A DNA stretch of 64,000 nucleotides. Origin: Nautilus pompilius (Eukaryota; Mollusca; Cephalopoda; Nautilida; Nautilidae). Of this stretch, positions 1 to 13,000 are shown in pieces. The stretch lies in contig JACATO010002220.1 in NCBI GenBank assembly GCA_018389105.1, forward strand, positions 161,258 through 225,257, given 5' to 3'. The notes under the pieces are model-generated. The model ran no database searches. It was given only the letters and a program-made list of their open reading frames with translations, and had not been told where the DNA came from. Each line of letters opens with the position of its first letter. Positions within the stretch are counted from its first letter, which is position 1. The position numbers and the translations under genes are program-made.

Positions 1-43
1 TCTGACTGACTTGGCCTGGGCTCCATCTAGAATAGTTGCAAGG
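1..43 (+). CDS. possible upstream SETDB1 exon, 3' end only
   Basis: Bases 2-43 are open and read LTDLAWAPSRIVAR, followed directly by a strong donor (GTAAGTG at 44-50). The end resembles the residues just before the YAGIVAE motif of the SETDB1 Tudor region (SRVVAK in the human protein). The first certain SETDB1 exon at 10097 continues with TYRDEE and then FYAGIVAE, so content and order fit. The problem is phase: this exon ends on a complete codon, while the exon at 10097 needs one carried base. Either a small exon lies between them, a later acceptor is used (AG at 10112-10113 would restore phase 0 but has a poor pyrimidine tract), or this is not a SETDB1 exon. Confidence 0.35.
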
Positions 44-765
44 GTAAGTGAGATGTCTGCCTTGGTTTTAAACTGATTGGACTGGTGGGTTACAGGATAT
101 CCAGCTTGGTTCCCATTTGGAAGTTGAACACCTGAGCATCATAACAGTGCATTAAAAAGTGGGTCCAGGGCACCTGCTGTTTTTTATCATCTCATCTCAT
201 TGTCTTACAAAACAATGCAGCTTTGCATAATCTTCTGTTTTAATGTATTGCTTATTATTATTATTATTATTATTATGCGTTTACTGCATGCATGCATCTG
301 TATTTTATGATGGAATAGATAAAACATGTTTTAAAGTTAAAACAAATGGATTATCCAATTTAATATGGATATCCAATTTAAATATATTTATGTAGTTTTC
401 AAAATCATCTTAGGTAAATTTTACATGTATTGAGATAATAAAAAAGGCATTATAATAGTTCTCATTATCTTTGTTACTGAGTTTATTAGGCTCCAAAGGA
501 ACAATTTATCATCAATGCTGTCATTACTATTTATAGTGATGGAAAACTGAATAACAAAATAGTTTTTTTTAAATTTTGAATTTCCTGTAACTTGCTACAC
601 AAAAGTTTCTTTCATGAAAAAAAAAACTAGAGAGAGAGAAATTAGTTCTTAAACTGACTGATATTTTCCATGCTTAATTTTATAATGCAATGAGCTTTTA
701 TCAGAGAACCTACAAAATTTTGTTAGCCTTATTTTCAGAAATGAACTATTTTAAAATAAGTTCAA

Positions 766-819
<54 letters not shown>

Positions 820-1800
820 GGCCACTCTTGATACTGCTGCAGTTTTTGTGTCAGACTAGAGCTATCTTAGCACTATTGTAGACAAAATTGAACTCTCTTC
901 ATGAACTAGTCGGTGAGTGTAGCAAACTGGTTCATTGATGATTCTTCTTTTTTCACTTTGTTAGCATCATAACTCCTCTCTCCTCTCTCTCTCTCTCTCC
1001 CCCTCCCTGTCTTTTGTTTTCTCAATCAGGAAATTAAAAATATGTAATCTTTCCCAAATAAGCTTTTGGAACCCCAGGATGTGTGGTATATTGTTTGACC
1101 TGTCTAAATTTTGCAGATACCTAGAACGAGAAGAAAGTTTTTGCATGGAGTCAGAGAATATGTATATTATACATAGGCTTATTTGTGTTGCCCTTTTCTG
1201 CTTTTTAAAACAAATAAGCACAGATTTTTGTGAGTAAAAATTAATTGTTTTGGTAAAACATTTAAAATCCCTTCTTCCAAAAAAAAAAAAAAGATTTTTG
1301 TGTGGAAGTGCAGGTGCCAGGTCAGTGGGATCTTTCATTAGATTACATTAATTGCTCTAAAACATCAGGAGTTTTACTTTCGCCAAGGCTTGAGACACTG
1401 TTGAATGAATTGCTGTTTGGGTACGAGTATCTGTAATCCCAAAGAAAGGCTTCAAAACCTTATGCCACCTAGTTCACCTTTTCACTGGTTTGAAAAGAGA
1501 AGTGTTTGAAATTTACCAACTTTTTTTTTTCTGCTAAAGAGCAAAAGTACACTGGCTTCCAAAAGTTCAGCACAAAAAATAAAATTTCTAAAATGGTTGG
1601 TTTTATGTACTAAACGATTAACACACAACTTTTCATCACGTACCAACTTTTATCAAAGAATTATGCAAATTATGAATAAACTATAGGGATATGTAAAGGG
1701 AAATGAGCAGGGACCAGATCAAGAAACTAGGAAATTTTAACAAAGAATGAATGAGAGGTAGTCATTAGTGGATATGCTTTCTTCTGAAGGTAATACATGA
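44..1800. other. non-coding, intron-like DNA with microsatellites
   Basis: AT-rich sequence without a recognisable gene. It holds a TTA triplet run near 255-275, a CT run at about 770-820 and a shorter one near 975-1000. The short reading frames here owe their length to the CT run or read across T-rich sequence, and no protein family is recognisable. Confidence 0.5.
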
Positions 1801-1801
1801 C

Positions 1802-2050
1802 TCAGTAGCTTTGTATACCAACAAGAGCAGTTGGCATTGTCTTATCAAAGAAATTTGCATTTCTTAGAGGGTTTTGTAGGGAGGCAACACATTTTTCTAG
1901 AGCATTCCAAAGAGTTTTAATGGGATTTAACTCAGGAAAACACACTGGCCACGTTATGCGTATAGTGGTTTGGTCTTGAAGATATTGGTCAACTACACAT
2001 GCCATATGTGAACAAGCATTATCAACCATTAAATGAAATTATTTCCAATC
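1802..2050 (-). mobile_element. Tc1-like transposase fragment, catalytic C-terminal part
   Basis: The minus strand encodes MVDNACSHMA, then a WP-x-PELNPIKTLWNALE segment. In Tc1-like DDE transposases these are the second catalytic aspartate region (DNA-x-x-H) and the third catalytic region (SPDLNPIE-x-x-W). The expected acidic residue in NPIE is K here, so the catalytic triad is broken. Only about 75 residues survive, and no terminal inverted repeats were seen. This is a fossil inside non-coding DNA upstream of the first certain SETDB1 exon. Confidence 0.7.
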
Positions 2051-4386
2051 ATGCTTTGCTTTTTATTTACTATGTTTAACCCTCTTAGGTGCAAGTGAGG
2101 TGCACTGTATTTTTTTTTATTTGGTGGTGTTTGTAGAGAATAGAACTTGAGGGACAGCCCTATCACATTCCTTTGGAGAGTTTTAAGTATGCAGTCACAC
2201 AGCTGTTCTGACTAATATTTGAATGGGTGTTGGCATAGCACATCTTTATTCTTTTAATAAAGTCTTCCCTGAAGTTGGGGGCTTTAAGTGTCTTAAACTA
2301 ATGACCCCAATCTATTCTGTCACTTGTCTTTACTGGATTGGTCTGGTGCCAGAAAGGCAGCAGGAAGTTATCAATTTCTACTTTGCAAGATTTCTCTGAT
2401 CAGTTTGAGAGAGTCCTGTTTTGACCATCTTTGAACTATGTAGATCTAAAATCTTTTATAAAATTCTGGCACGAAGCTCTAATCCCTCCCCCTAGGGTTT
2501 TATCATTATCTTGTTTGCCAATGAAAACTTATTTCTTAGATGTTTAGATGGCCTCAGCTTTCAAGCTATCCAGTCTACTTTCTAAGTTGCTTAGTGTCTG
2601 GCCCTAAGTGGCTGGACATGCCCCTTTGTTAATGAATAGTTTAGATCTTCCATTTCTGAGATGGTGTCAATCTTTAGTTTTTAGGCTATTAGCTCTACTT
2701 CCTTTAGTCTACAGGAGGCTTTGCTATACCTCATCTTTTGCATCCTGTGCACTGGCGTTAGCTCCAGCTTTTCTGGTGTTTATCTCCCCTGGTCCTATTT
2801 TAATGGCATTAATTCTCTCTGTGTTGGGGCACCTATCAATGTACTATGGAACTCCTTTTAAATTCAAGATTAGGGAGCACTCTGTAACCTGTTTAGGAAG
2901 TATTTTGTGCTGATACCCTTCAGCTTCCCTTCACCTGTGTTCCACCGTAAAAGACGATCTGTAAATCTAATTGTTTTGCATTCTTTGATATTTCCAGAAA
3001 TTTTCAATTGTTTTAACAAATTCTATTTCTACCAGAACAGTGTTATTCAATTTCCACCTTTCTGGTTGACTTGGCACCTGCCCTGACTTAAGGGTTATTT
3101 TAGCTTGATAACCTTGTGGATTATATCCTGGAGAAGGTAACCCTGTCTATCCAAGTAGCTGCACTGTGCCTATTTGACTAACTGGCGTGTGGTTTAACTA
3201 CTGGGTGTCTATCTCTAAAGGCATCCTTTGGTCAAGTGGTGTGCACAGATTTTGATGCTGCACTTGGCCACACAAACATGTCCAATAATTAGTAACTGGG
3301 TCCTGCTTATCAAGCCCATGATTGGAGATGCAGTTAGTCTCCTGCTATTATGACACTATGTTGTGAGATATGATCAGTTTTTTTACTGTAAAAAAATGTA
3401 TTGAGTTTTTTTGCTGAACTCTACATTTCCTCTGAATGTTGGGTGTGTAAGTTAAGCCTTTGAGTACCTGTGTTTCACCTGTTAGCTTCAGATTGACTAA
3501 GATTATTTGTTCATAATTATCACTACAGTAGGACATTATTTGACTGGGCATTTAGAATGAACTAGCATGCTACACCATGTTTACAACTAGCGGTATCTGA
3601 ACTAAAGACTTTCTAACTTTTTCACTGGTCAAATTTAATTGCTATTTCTTTTTAATATTTAAGGCAGAGCTTCTGCAAGTAGGAGACACCTATTTTTTGT
3701 TTATCCAAATCTCTTAAGAAGAAATCAGAGTTGGACTTACACCGAGTTTCCTGTACATTTAGGGAAGGTACAAATTAAATTCATTCATTGAGCAGTTCTG
3801 TGAAGTGCTGATCTGGACGTTATTTACAGTTGAACGGATTTGGGGATGGATTGTATCTAACTTAGGCATCAGTCAGTCTACATTTTTTTAAGATGGAATT
3901 TTTGAAAGTTTATCATCCTTGATGGACTCTGTCTTGGAAGATGTTTCTGTCTTTGAATTGGTCACCTGAGTATCCTTCAATGGAACTGTATCAAAGGGGC
4001 TTTTGTCCCTGTATTTTTCTGCTGCTTCTGCCTTTGTAACAAGTATTTCTTTTTTGGCAGTTTGCTTCTGAGGTTGGAATATCTGATGAGGATATTTCCA
4101 CTGCCATCCTTTTGCCAGATCCATCTTTTCCTTTTCTTTGTCTTATCTGCTTGACAATCTGCCAGACATTGTTGGAGGATTCAGATTTTGGCTCTCTTCC
4201 TTCAGCACCCATAGGCCTTAGTTTGGAACATCCAACTTTACTAAGTACTTTGACTTTTTTGGTTTCTTTTCTTCTAGCAGAAAGAGATTATCCCAGGCTG
4301 TTTGTGGTACAGAAATTGCAGTTTGTGAAGGCTATTTTGGATTGGCTTGGTTATAGCCATTTTCCTGAGTATTGTTTGGAAATATT
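2051..4386. other. non-coding stretch, no gene recognised
   Basis: No supported gene. Several short frames on both strands (for example 2608-2913 + and 3888-4212 -) have no recognisable domain, and the minus strand carries stops at roughly random density. Uncharacterised old repeats are possible. Confidence 0.4.
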
Positions 4387-5417
4387 AGGTCATTGCAAAT
4401 GTTTGTCAGTTTTTATATTATGTTAATTTGGGGTTCATTTTTTTGCATACTCGTGAAGGTGCACGTAGATAAGTTACATGTGGTCTTGTAGCATGTGCTT
4501 TGACGTACATTATGCAAAACCTACCTTTTTAAAAATAATAAAATGGATATTTGTTTCAGGATTCTGAGTGAAACATGGATATAAAAGTTGTTCGTGCCAT
4601 TTTGCTTCACGAGTTCATACTGGGCCACAAAGCTAGTGAGGCAAATTGTAACATTAAGCAAATGTGGAGTGAGACCACAGCAAATAAGCACACAGTACAA
4701 CGATGGTTTGCAAAGTTTCGATCAGGAGATGTGAGCCTAGAAGATAAAGAATGTAGTGGACATCTTTCCGGCTGTGATGATAAATGTCTGAGAGCACAGT
4801 TGAAGCCAATCCAAGAAAAACAATGCAAAAAATTTCTGGAGAGCTTGATGTAAGCACTGCAACTATTTCCTGGCATTTTGATGCAATCGGTAAGGTGAAA
4901 AGGTTTGACAAGTGGACTGCAACTGGTGTCATCCGCTATAACTTCTTGCAATCTGGCGAAACCATCACAGCTGAAAGGTACTGTCATGAATTAAACGTTG
5001 TTCATCAGAAACTCTCCAAATGACAGCCGACATTGGTGAATCAAAAAGGCCCAATCCTGCTCCATGACAATACTCGTCCTCATGTCGCAAAATTGAACAC
5101 GTTGGGGTACAAACTTCTCCCTCACACAGCCTATTCACCAGACCTTTCTCCCACAGACTTCCACCTTTTCAAACATCTTGACAGCTTCCTCCATATGAAA
5201 TTCTTCTCCAATCAAACAGCAATTGAAACTGCCTTCCAACAGTTTGTCGACTCCAGAAATCCAGAATTTTTTCAGAATGGCATAAATGTGTTTGTAACTC
5301 GTTGGCAGAAGTGTATTTATTGTAATGGCACTTTGATTAATAAACATCACTTTCAGCAACAATATGAAGTCTCATTGTTGTGGTAAAAAAAACCAACAAA
5401 ACGTTTGTAACAACCTA
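4387..5417 (+). mobile_element. mariner element, SETMAR/Hsmar1-like (family A copy 1), internally deleted
   Basis: Terminal inverted repeats are visible: TAGGTCATTGCAAATGTTTG at the left, and a right end whose reverse complement starts TAGGTTGTTACAAACGTTTT. Inside is a mariner transposase in pieces. The N-terminal helix-turn-helix part (4575-4853) includes TVQRWFAKFRSGD and LEDKECSGH. The C-terminal catalytic part (about 4910-5340) includes ILLHDNTRPHVA and YSPDLSPTDFHLFKHLD. The second and third DD34D aspartates are present, but the segment with the first aspartate is deleted near 4912. Frameshifts separate the parts. It is inactive. Confidence 0.88.
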
Positions 5418-7906
5418 AGAAAAGGAAGGCTGGATAGCTTATTATATTTGAAAGCTATCATAGTCTTTCCATATCCTCCAGTAGTAAAACGATGACCTTG
5501 GGGGCCTTGGGCAGCAACGGGATTTGTGCTACGAAGATTGTGGCATGCTCTATTTATTTATAAGGGAATCCTATATAGCGTGTTGGTAGTTGAGTTGTAC
5601 CTACAGAAATCTCAACACCTGACTTAGCTAATATGCTCTGCACGCACCAAAATTTATCTTACTATGACATTGTTCATTTGCTTTGGTTCAGGAAAACTGT
5701 CAAATTAATTGTCACATCTTAGAGAGGCGTCAGGCATGTCATGGAAACCAGTGTCCAAAATCACTTCAACTGGCATTGATGTAACCATGACCACCGCTGC
5801 TTCCTACTTGCAACTGCATCATAACAGTGAACCATTTGCCATTGTGTTGGGGAGAGTTACAGAAAGACCATCTTGCATTACATTCTGCATTTCTTTGAAA
5901 GCTGAAGCTCCTGGAGCGCCTGCAGGAGTTTTTCCTTTTGAGATGGAGTGTTTTATCTCACCTCTCTTGGATGCTTGTTCTCCTCTGTAGAGGGCTGTTT
6001 GTATGGATTCTTCACTGGACCTACCAAAATAGGATCTCCCAGTGTACAGAAAGTTATGGCTGCTTCCCATTCTCTGGGCATTGAACTTAATGTAATACCA
6101 ACAACATTATTTGCCTAGTTCAAGCTGATTCATCACAATCAGGTCAACGGTAGCTGGTAACCTGGATAGAAAGGTGTTACCCGCTTTTTTCCCCTGTAAA
6201 GTAATTCATTGGAAGTATACTGACTTCTATGGACCTCTAGCATGCTGAAGTTGGTCTAATGGCTTGGTTTATCTGGTTCACTACTAGTAGTACTCAAGCT
6301 GGAGTGTAATTCCACAGCCCTGGGTATTGAAAGATGATTCAATCTTACTCAAATGCTGAGTAATCAATCTGGTAACTGTAGAACAAATAATATCCAAAAT
6401 CGACACAACGACAAACCGGGTTCTTTTTTTTCTTTTTTTGGCTTTATATCAAAGCTAATTTACTTATTTCTTGGAGAAATGTTGTATATTATAGAGAGGA
6501 GTTTGTGTTGAAAATCTGGTGAATAAAAATTAAATACTTTTATTTTCTTGATTGTTGCTTAACTTTTGGAAGCCAGTGTAGAATGCCTGTAGATGCTTTT
6601 ATGAGTAGTTCTGACGTGTCATTGGAGGTCATAAGTATAGGGGAGGGGAAAGCAACTTAGAAGTAGGAATTTGTTTTTTTTTTTTTTTCTGTTTATTGTT
6701 TTCATGATAAATTCTTTAAGAGTTTACTTTACCGAGTAAAGTAGTGGAGGAGGCAAGATGCTTTAAGTGGCTTTATGTAAAAACCAACTGATTGTTTTAT
6801 ACTAACTTTTGGCCACTTGCCCATAGTTAATTAAAGTTACTGACAGTATTTTTTTTTTTTATTATTTTAAAGGCTGTATCATCTGTAAGTTTATAGTCCA
6901 ACTGTTACCGTGGTAAGTTTGATATGTTACCATTGCGCTAAGTTGCTTCCCTTTAAATCCGAACTTGAATCCTCTTATCATTTCCGAAATGTCCGTGCTA
7001 GACTACTAGCTGCTTGAGATCACAGCTCTGTTATGTCATCCTTTGTATTAATATTTTATGGCAACTGCATCATCTTTTAAGTATCATTTTAAATATTTCA
7101 AATTAATTCTAAAACGATACAATCTGCATTAAAAAAAGCAACACCCAAAAACTTGCTTCATGTATACAGGAATATAATATACTATTCCAGTTAGTAAGAT
7201 ATATATTTTTATTTGCAGTTCGCTTTGTACCGTTATTTGATGACTTCAGCCAACATGTTTTCTTATTCTCTCAGTAATCCGAATTCAAATCAATCAACCA
7301 GTTTCTCTGTATAGAAATATTTATCTCCTCCATTGTTCATTTAAGAGTTTTTAACTAAATGCATTAAACGAACATGTAAAAAATACCATGTGATCTGACT
7401 TTACATAAATACTTAATTTTACCAAAAATTAAAATGCAAAAGGCGTTTGTAATTTTGATGCTGCTGACGTCTCTACATTGCGCATAGATTTTTGTTAATT
7501 TAATTTTTTATACGATTGAAAATTCACTTTGAGTCTACAGCATCTCTATAGTTTAGGTTCCCCAGCCACCATTCTTCGACTTACCCACTTAGATGCTGCG
7601 TTGCCCACCAACTCATTTATTTAATCTTTTCATTTATTATATATATAAAAACTCTTCACAAAAAATGATCAACGATCAGTCGTTTCCAAGCCTGCGGTGC
7701 TTGTGTGGTACATTGTCTATATTCTGGTTGAAGAGGACCTGCACATAGAAGACAGAAACCTAAATGTGAATTGCACATATAACCTGTAATGTTAGTCATT
7801 TCTAGAACTGAATGATGTTGTAATTATCTGTGCAAATCACTTCTCCCGCTTAATTTGCATACATATTTGCACACAGTCCATGCACAGTATATAAGTCAGT
7901 TTTGGA
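5418..7906. other. non-coding stretch with one MITE-like candidate
   Basis: AT-rich and without a supported exon. A possible dispersed short repeat lies near 6725-6850; blocks TTACCGA, AGTGG-x-GG and GGCAAG recur near 8730-8810 in a different order. Two opposite-strand frames at 5709-6070 have no recognisable domain. Confidence 0.4.
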
Positions 7907-8308
7907 ATGAGTACCTCGATGTCATTTAACATAGAAGTGAGGTTGGCTCGGAATATTTGGATGGTTCAAGTTGGGCTGATGCAAGCTTTCCAGCACAATG
8001 TTCTTAACAGTGGGGAACAAACATGGTACTGTCGGACTGGTCAGTTTATGAAGAGACTTTGTTCAGATTGCTCAGGGGTTACAACCCGTTTGTGTAAGAA
8101 TTGTTGTTTTGCCACTCCGATCAGAAGAAATGTTTTCCAACAGCGTGATTTCTCCAAAAATGACCTACAAAGAACAGCCGACTATAGAATTCCAACAGTT
8201 TGCAACAGGCTGCGTGCCAGTGGTATGCAGTTCCAGAATACTTCTGCTACACATTGTATCTACACTGCATCATTGACAGTTGAACACAACATTGCAACTG
8301 GAGTTTGA
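7907..8308 (+). mobile_element. Tc1-like transposase N-terminal fragment
   Basis: A 133-codon frame contains RDFSKNDLQRTADYRIP and TVCNRLRASGM. These resemble the second helix-turn-helix of Tc1-like transposases (RDLQR-x-TG-x-R-x-S-x-x-TV-x-NRL). No catalytic domain follows, so it is a truncated relic. A TATATAAG box at about 7888-7895 and an ATTTGCAT octamer-like site at about 7854-7861 precede it and could be an old element promoter. The family call rests on this short motif only. Confidence 0.5.
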
Positions 8309-10096
8309 ACTGTAGCGCTATGTTCGTTTCGCCCACTAGTCAAAATCCTGTCCAGAATTCTGTTTAATGAGTGCATCTTACAGGTAGCAGGACTCTACAT
8401 ACAACGGTGGTCTGCCCTTTTATACTGATACATTGTGGCCAATGTATTGCTGTTCAGTAAGAGAGATTACAAGAACATTGTCAAAAATGTAACAAATTAT
8501 ACCTATCTATCCCTTATGTGTGTATTAGTATGCACAAACAATATATCTTGATATAATTAATTTAGCCTGTTTACTTGGACCTGTTCTTTGACTTTGTTTT
8601 GTCTTGTAACCATAGCCAGCAATTTCACTGAAAATGGGTATTTTTTAACATTGTGCAAAGTATCAAATTAATTGGAAAAAGCAAGTCTTACTAATATATT
8701 AGTGTGAAAACTTCAGAATCAACACAAATTATTATGCTGATCTTTGGACACTTGCCCGACCAATTTGCGTTACCGACAAAATAGTGGTGGGGCAAGCTCT
8801 CCAGTTAGACAAAGGGATCTCTATCAGCTTTATCCCCCTTTACCCAGTAAAAACTTGAAACTGTAGCCATGGTAACCCAGATATATATGGGGTAAAAAAA
8901 AACCATTAATGTTACTTACCTTATTGAAGAAGTCTTTAGAGGGAGAAATTGGGGGGAGTAGGGGATAAAAGGGATACCCATGAATCTGAAATCTGTTTTT
9001 TTTTTTTTTTTTTTATAATAAAATAAAAATAAAATGGTTTTTTCTTGTGTTGTATGCAAAATGAGGAGCAATTTACAAAATGTTTTCATTTTACTTCATG
9101 AGTAAATATGCTAGAAGTGTGGACCCACCCCTGAGGTGGCTTTGGTGCCCCCCCCTTTTTTTAAAATGTAGAATCCCGGTCGTTAATGAAATGTTTCCAC
9201 AGGCTGCAGGATTACAAAGCTATTCATGCTATGTTTGCTCTCTGAGTGGGAAATGCATGGAGGTAGGGAAGTCTGTACAAACACACACTAGCAGCATTGA
9301 CTAGATATTTTAAAATAAGTCTGGTGTTTTCCATAGCTCGCACACTATAGAGGTAGAGACCGACTGTCGGCGAGTCTTTCCGCTGTTGAATGGCTGTCAA
9401 AACAGCTGAGAGTGGACAGCATGAAGTGCAGGCATTCATTGCTTAACTACATGTCGTATATCGAAATCATAACCAACCTTTTATAAAAATGCTTTCAACG
9501 GTCTCACTTGGCTAGAAATTGAATTACTCAGATATAATGCATCATTGTTATCACATGTGACCGTAGCAGAACTGTCAGTAAAGTGTCGTTCATTTTACAG
9601 ACATTAAACACAGCTTTCCCCTGAGCTCTTTCGGCTTGGTAGACATCTTTGAGACTGTGAGTAAACCCCGAAAATATCTGAATAGGTCATTTGTGCAGTC
9701 CAGTTACCAAACCTTTAAGCAAATTTAGAAAAAAAAAAGAATTCAGCTCTTAGTGCTAATACTTGTTTTTGTACTGATCAGCAAATAGCTAGCTGTATGT
9801 GAAGCAAACTGCTGCTTTTCACAGTTCTCCTGAAGTGATGTATCTGTCTAGGGCTGAACTGCTGCCCCCATCAAGTGATGGGTTGTGTGACAACCCTGAC
9901 AAACAGAAGGTTTTCTTTTTTTTTTTTTCTAGATGCGGTATAAATTTAGAGTATTGGAATAAAATCCTTTAAGTTAGATTTATCAAATTCCTTTCTTTGC
10001 AACTACAATTATTGTTGTATGTTTGGCTTGACATGGATGTGTCCTAGTGGAAGTCAGGCAGCTTAAAAAGCCAATTCTTCTTGTTTTTCTTTATAG
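8309..10096. other. non-coding DNA before the first certain SETDB1 exon
   Basis: No gene seen. The stretch contains poly-T runs and ends with a TTTTTCTTTATAG acceptor at 10096. Confidence 0.5.
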
Positions 10097-13000
10097 CTAC
10101 ATATAGAGATGAGGAGGCAACACCCTCGATATCATTTTATGCTGGCATAGTGGCTGAAGTTCCCACCAACAGAAATCGTCACAGGTAATAAATACATTGA
10201 TGAGTAGACAGTGGATGAGCGCCATTGTCCTTGTAAATATTATCAGATATTTGTAGTGTTGCCTCATTTTGGGAAGAGCTTTGACCCTAACCCTCTCCCT
10301 CAGTACATAATTTGATTTACTGCATTCGTTAAGTTAAAATTTCTAATTTTCTACATTTTATTTTTTATTCTGTAGAGTATATTGGGTTTTAGAGAGACCT
10401 GCTTGGTTCAGTGCCCTTAAGTCTACACTTAAGTTCTAGTAACTGTTCTCTGCCTTGACTAATAATATCCACAAGATGGATGGTTCTAGCAACTAATATG
10501 TAATATTTGCCAATTGCTTTTTTATTAAACAGTCAAGGAATTTCTGGGTTAGTCTCGTGCACTTGCAATATTTAACTCAAATGGACAATTTCGTCTGTCA
10601 GGCTCAATATTTTAAAGCTGAAGGAGAAAAAGAACATTTGGATATTTATAATTATTCCTCTTACCCCAACCTATTATTAAAATGTTGATTTAAAAGCAAC
10701 TAATCTCCACCTCCTGAATGCACATCATGATAAATGATAACCAATCTCATTGGTTGGAAATGTTAGCACGAACTGTTAACGTAAACCCTTAGCCTTTTAT
10801 CTTAACACTTTACCTTTGGCAAAAGATGTTGAATAAAAGATAAGGAATTTCCATTTAAATGAGTTTCGCTTAGATTTATTTAACTCTGTTCTGCCAATTT
10901 AGTTCTTCTCCATTCTTGTGTATACTTATGCATCCCAGTATGCAGTGAACATGTTGAATTTTTAAAGAAACGCATGAATTATGATCCACGCATTTAAAAT
11001 CATAGATAATATTGTTAACGTGCAGATACTAACTAGGTGCATGGCGTGTAGAATAAAATTTCATACTTACAAAACAGGGCACAGGCAGAGCAGTTCTTAA
11101 CAATAGATTAACAGTAATCCTTGCTTTGTTTTTGTTTGCAGATACCTGATATTTTTTGATGATGGCTATGCCCAGTATTGTACTCCAAAGGAGATTCACA
11201 AAGTCTATGAACAAAGTAAGTAAAGAATTCATGAGGTATTATGCTGTTGTGGTTGGGTAACATTTCTGTTTTTGTGAAGCCCAAATTTAGCTAATCTGTC
11301 GAGATCCTTGGACTATTTATGATGACTCACCATAGTATATAAACTCTTTTGAGGAGTGCACCTGCATATTTATGGGCACACTCAATAGGCTAATCAGATT
11401 TTTTGAAAGTCAGATGCTAAAAACTAGCACTAGAAGTTGTATATCAGATTTTAGATTGGAGTTTGAAAACCTGTTCTAACACTAACTAATGTGGCTATGT
11501 AATATCATCTAAAATTGGTTCGTGGTTTTAAATGTTTTATATTTAGTCTTGTTCAATTGTTGGTTTTCTAGTAAAGTCGTTAAAAGAAACAAGCACTGGA
11601 TGTTGCTCTCTTTTCGCTACTGATAACAAAGTTACCGAGTGGTTTTTTTTTATCTTTTATATGTATGATTTTTATCTCTCTCCTTGGTAGCTTTCAGTGA
11701 AGGTTGGTATTTGCTATGGCAAAGAACAGTAAGATGCCCCCATTGTTATAAAGTGTACGATGTTGATGTATTTTTCCCTGTGATACAGCTTAACGGAAGA
11801 TACAATTAAAAAAGATGACTACATAACTTAAATTAGATGGGTGAAAAAGTGTTTGTTTTTGTCTTGTGTAGGTGAGAATGTTTGGGATGATATTCATCCT
11901 GACTCCCAAGAGTTTATCAGAGAATATCTGGCTCAGTACCCTGAGGTAAGCCTCCATGACATTTTGCCTTGGAAAACATACATGTGTATACTCAAATAAA
12001 CACATCATCAGTTTTAATTCATTAATGCTCTCTTCTCTGCCTGTTATAGTTTTAATAAAGAGGTATGCTTTCATATTACTTAAAAATATATTCTTAAGTG
12101 CTATGTTTGCTATAGATTTAGTCTATAAAAATAAATAATGCTACACAGTTAAAGCTGAAATGAATTTATTGTGGAGGAAGGATGATTAGCTATATGCAGA
12201 TGGAACTTCTTAACTTTTTATTTGTATACACTGTGTGAAAACTAACAGGCTGTGTCAGATGTTTGAACAGTTGATAAACGAAAACGTAAAATGTTCTTTC
12301 TCTCTAATAATTATTAGATGCTTTTATAATATTAAATAATCCCTCAGAAATTTGGCTAGCTGTGTTTAGGGAAAATCATCTGCAAACATTGAACTCAGGT
12401 ATGAGAGATAGCTTTGTTTTGATTCTTAATCTGTATAGTTGGACGTTTTTCATCTAGCTGTGGGGGAAGAGAGTAGTCGAGATGATAGGAAATGTTTCTT
12501 CTCTTCCCTTAAATGTGACAACAAAACCAGATTTATGGATGCATTTTTTATTGTGTCCTGTTCAAAATTTCGAAACTGCTTTGGTTTAAAATGTTGAGCA
12601 TTGCTCATAAACAACAATACTACTACTATGCCTTGACATTTGGGGTCTAAGGATATCTCACAGCTGGGGAAGGTATCAGCCTTGGCATCCAAGCAAGTTA
12701 TCTGGGTATATCTAGGGGTGTTTTCAAGATGATGATCAAGGTGTGAGCCAGTAAAGAGATATCCACAAAACTTTCACCATGTGTACTTGGGAATCTCCAC
12801 TGGACTGCTTCATTTTTAGAAGTGGGAGGAAACGAGTGCTCAGGAGAAATCTATGTGACTGGCTGGTGAAGAAGTGTGAGAAGAAGCTGTGCCAGAGAAG
12901 TATGTCAAACCCAGCTGGCCTTGACTTGGGTTTGATCTTAAGCCCTTAGTCATGGCAGTCCAGTAGTCTAACTACCAACTGCCCAACAACATGTATTTAA

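Noticed and set aside
2608-2913. Hydrophobic 101-codon plus frame
   Set aside because: Membrane-like composition arises from T-rich sequence; no start context, no family, no neighbouring exons.
3888-4212. Two overlapping minus frames with a lysine/serine-rich protein look
   Set aside because: No recognisable domain, no splice signals that fit, and stop density around them is close to random; an old pseudogene cannot be excluded.
5709-6070. Opposite-strand frames, one with SKGKTPAGAPGASAF
   Set aside because: No recognisable family and no supporting exon structure.
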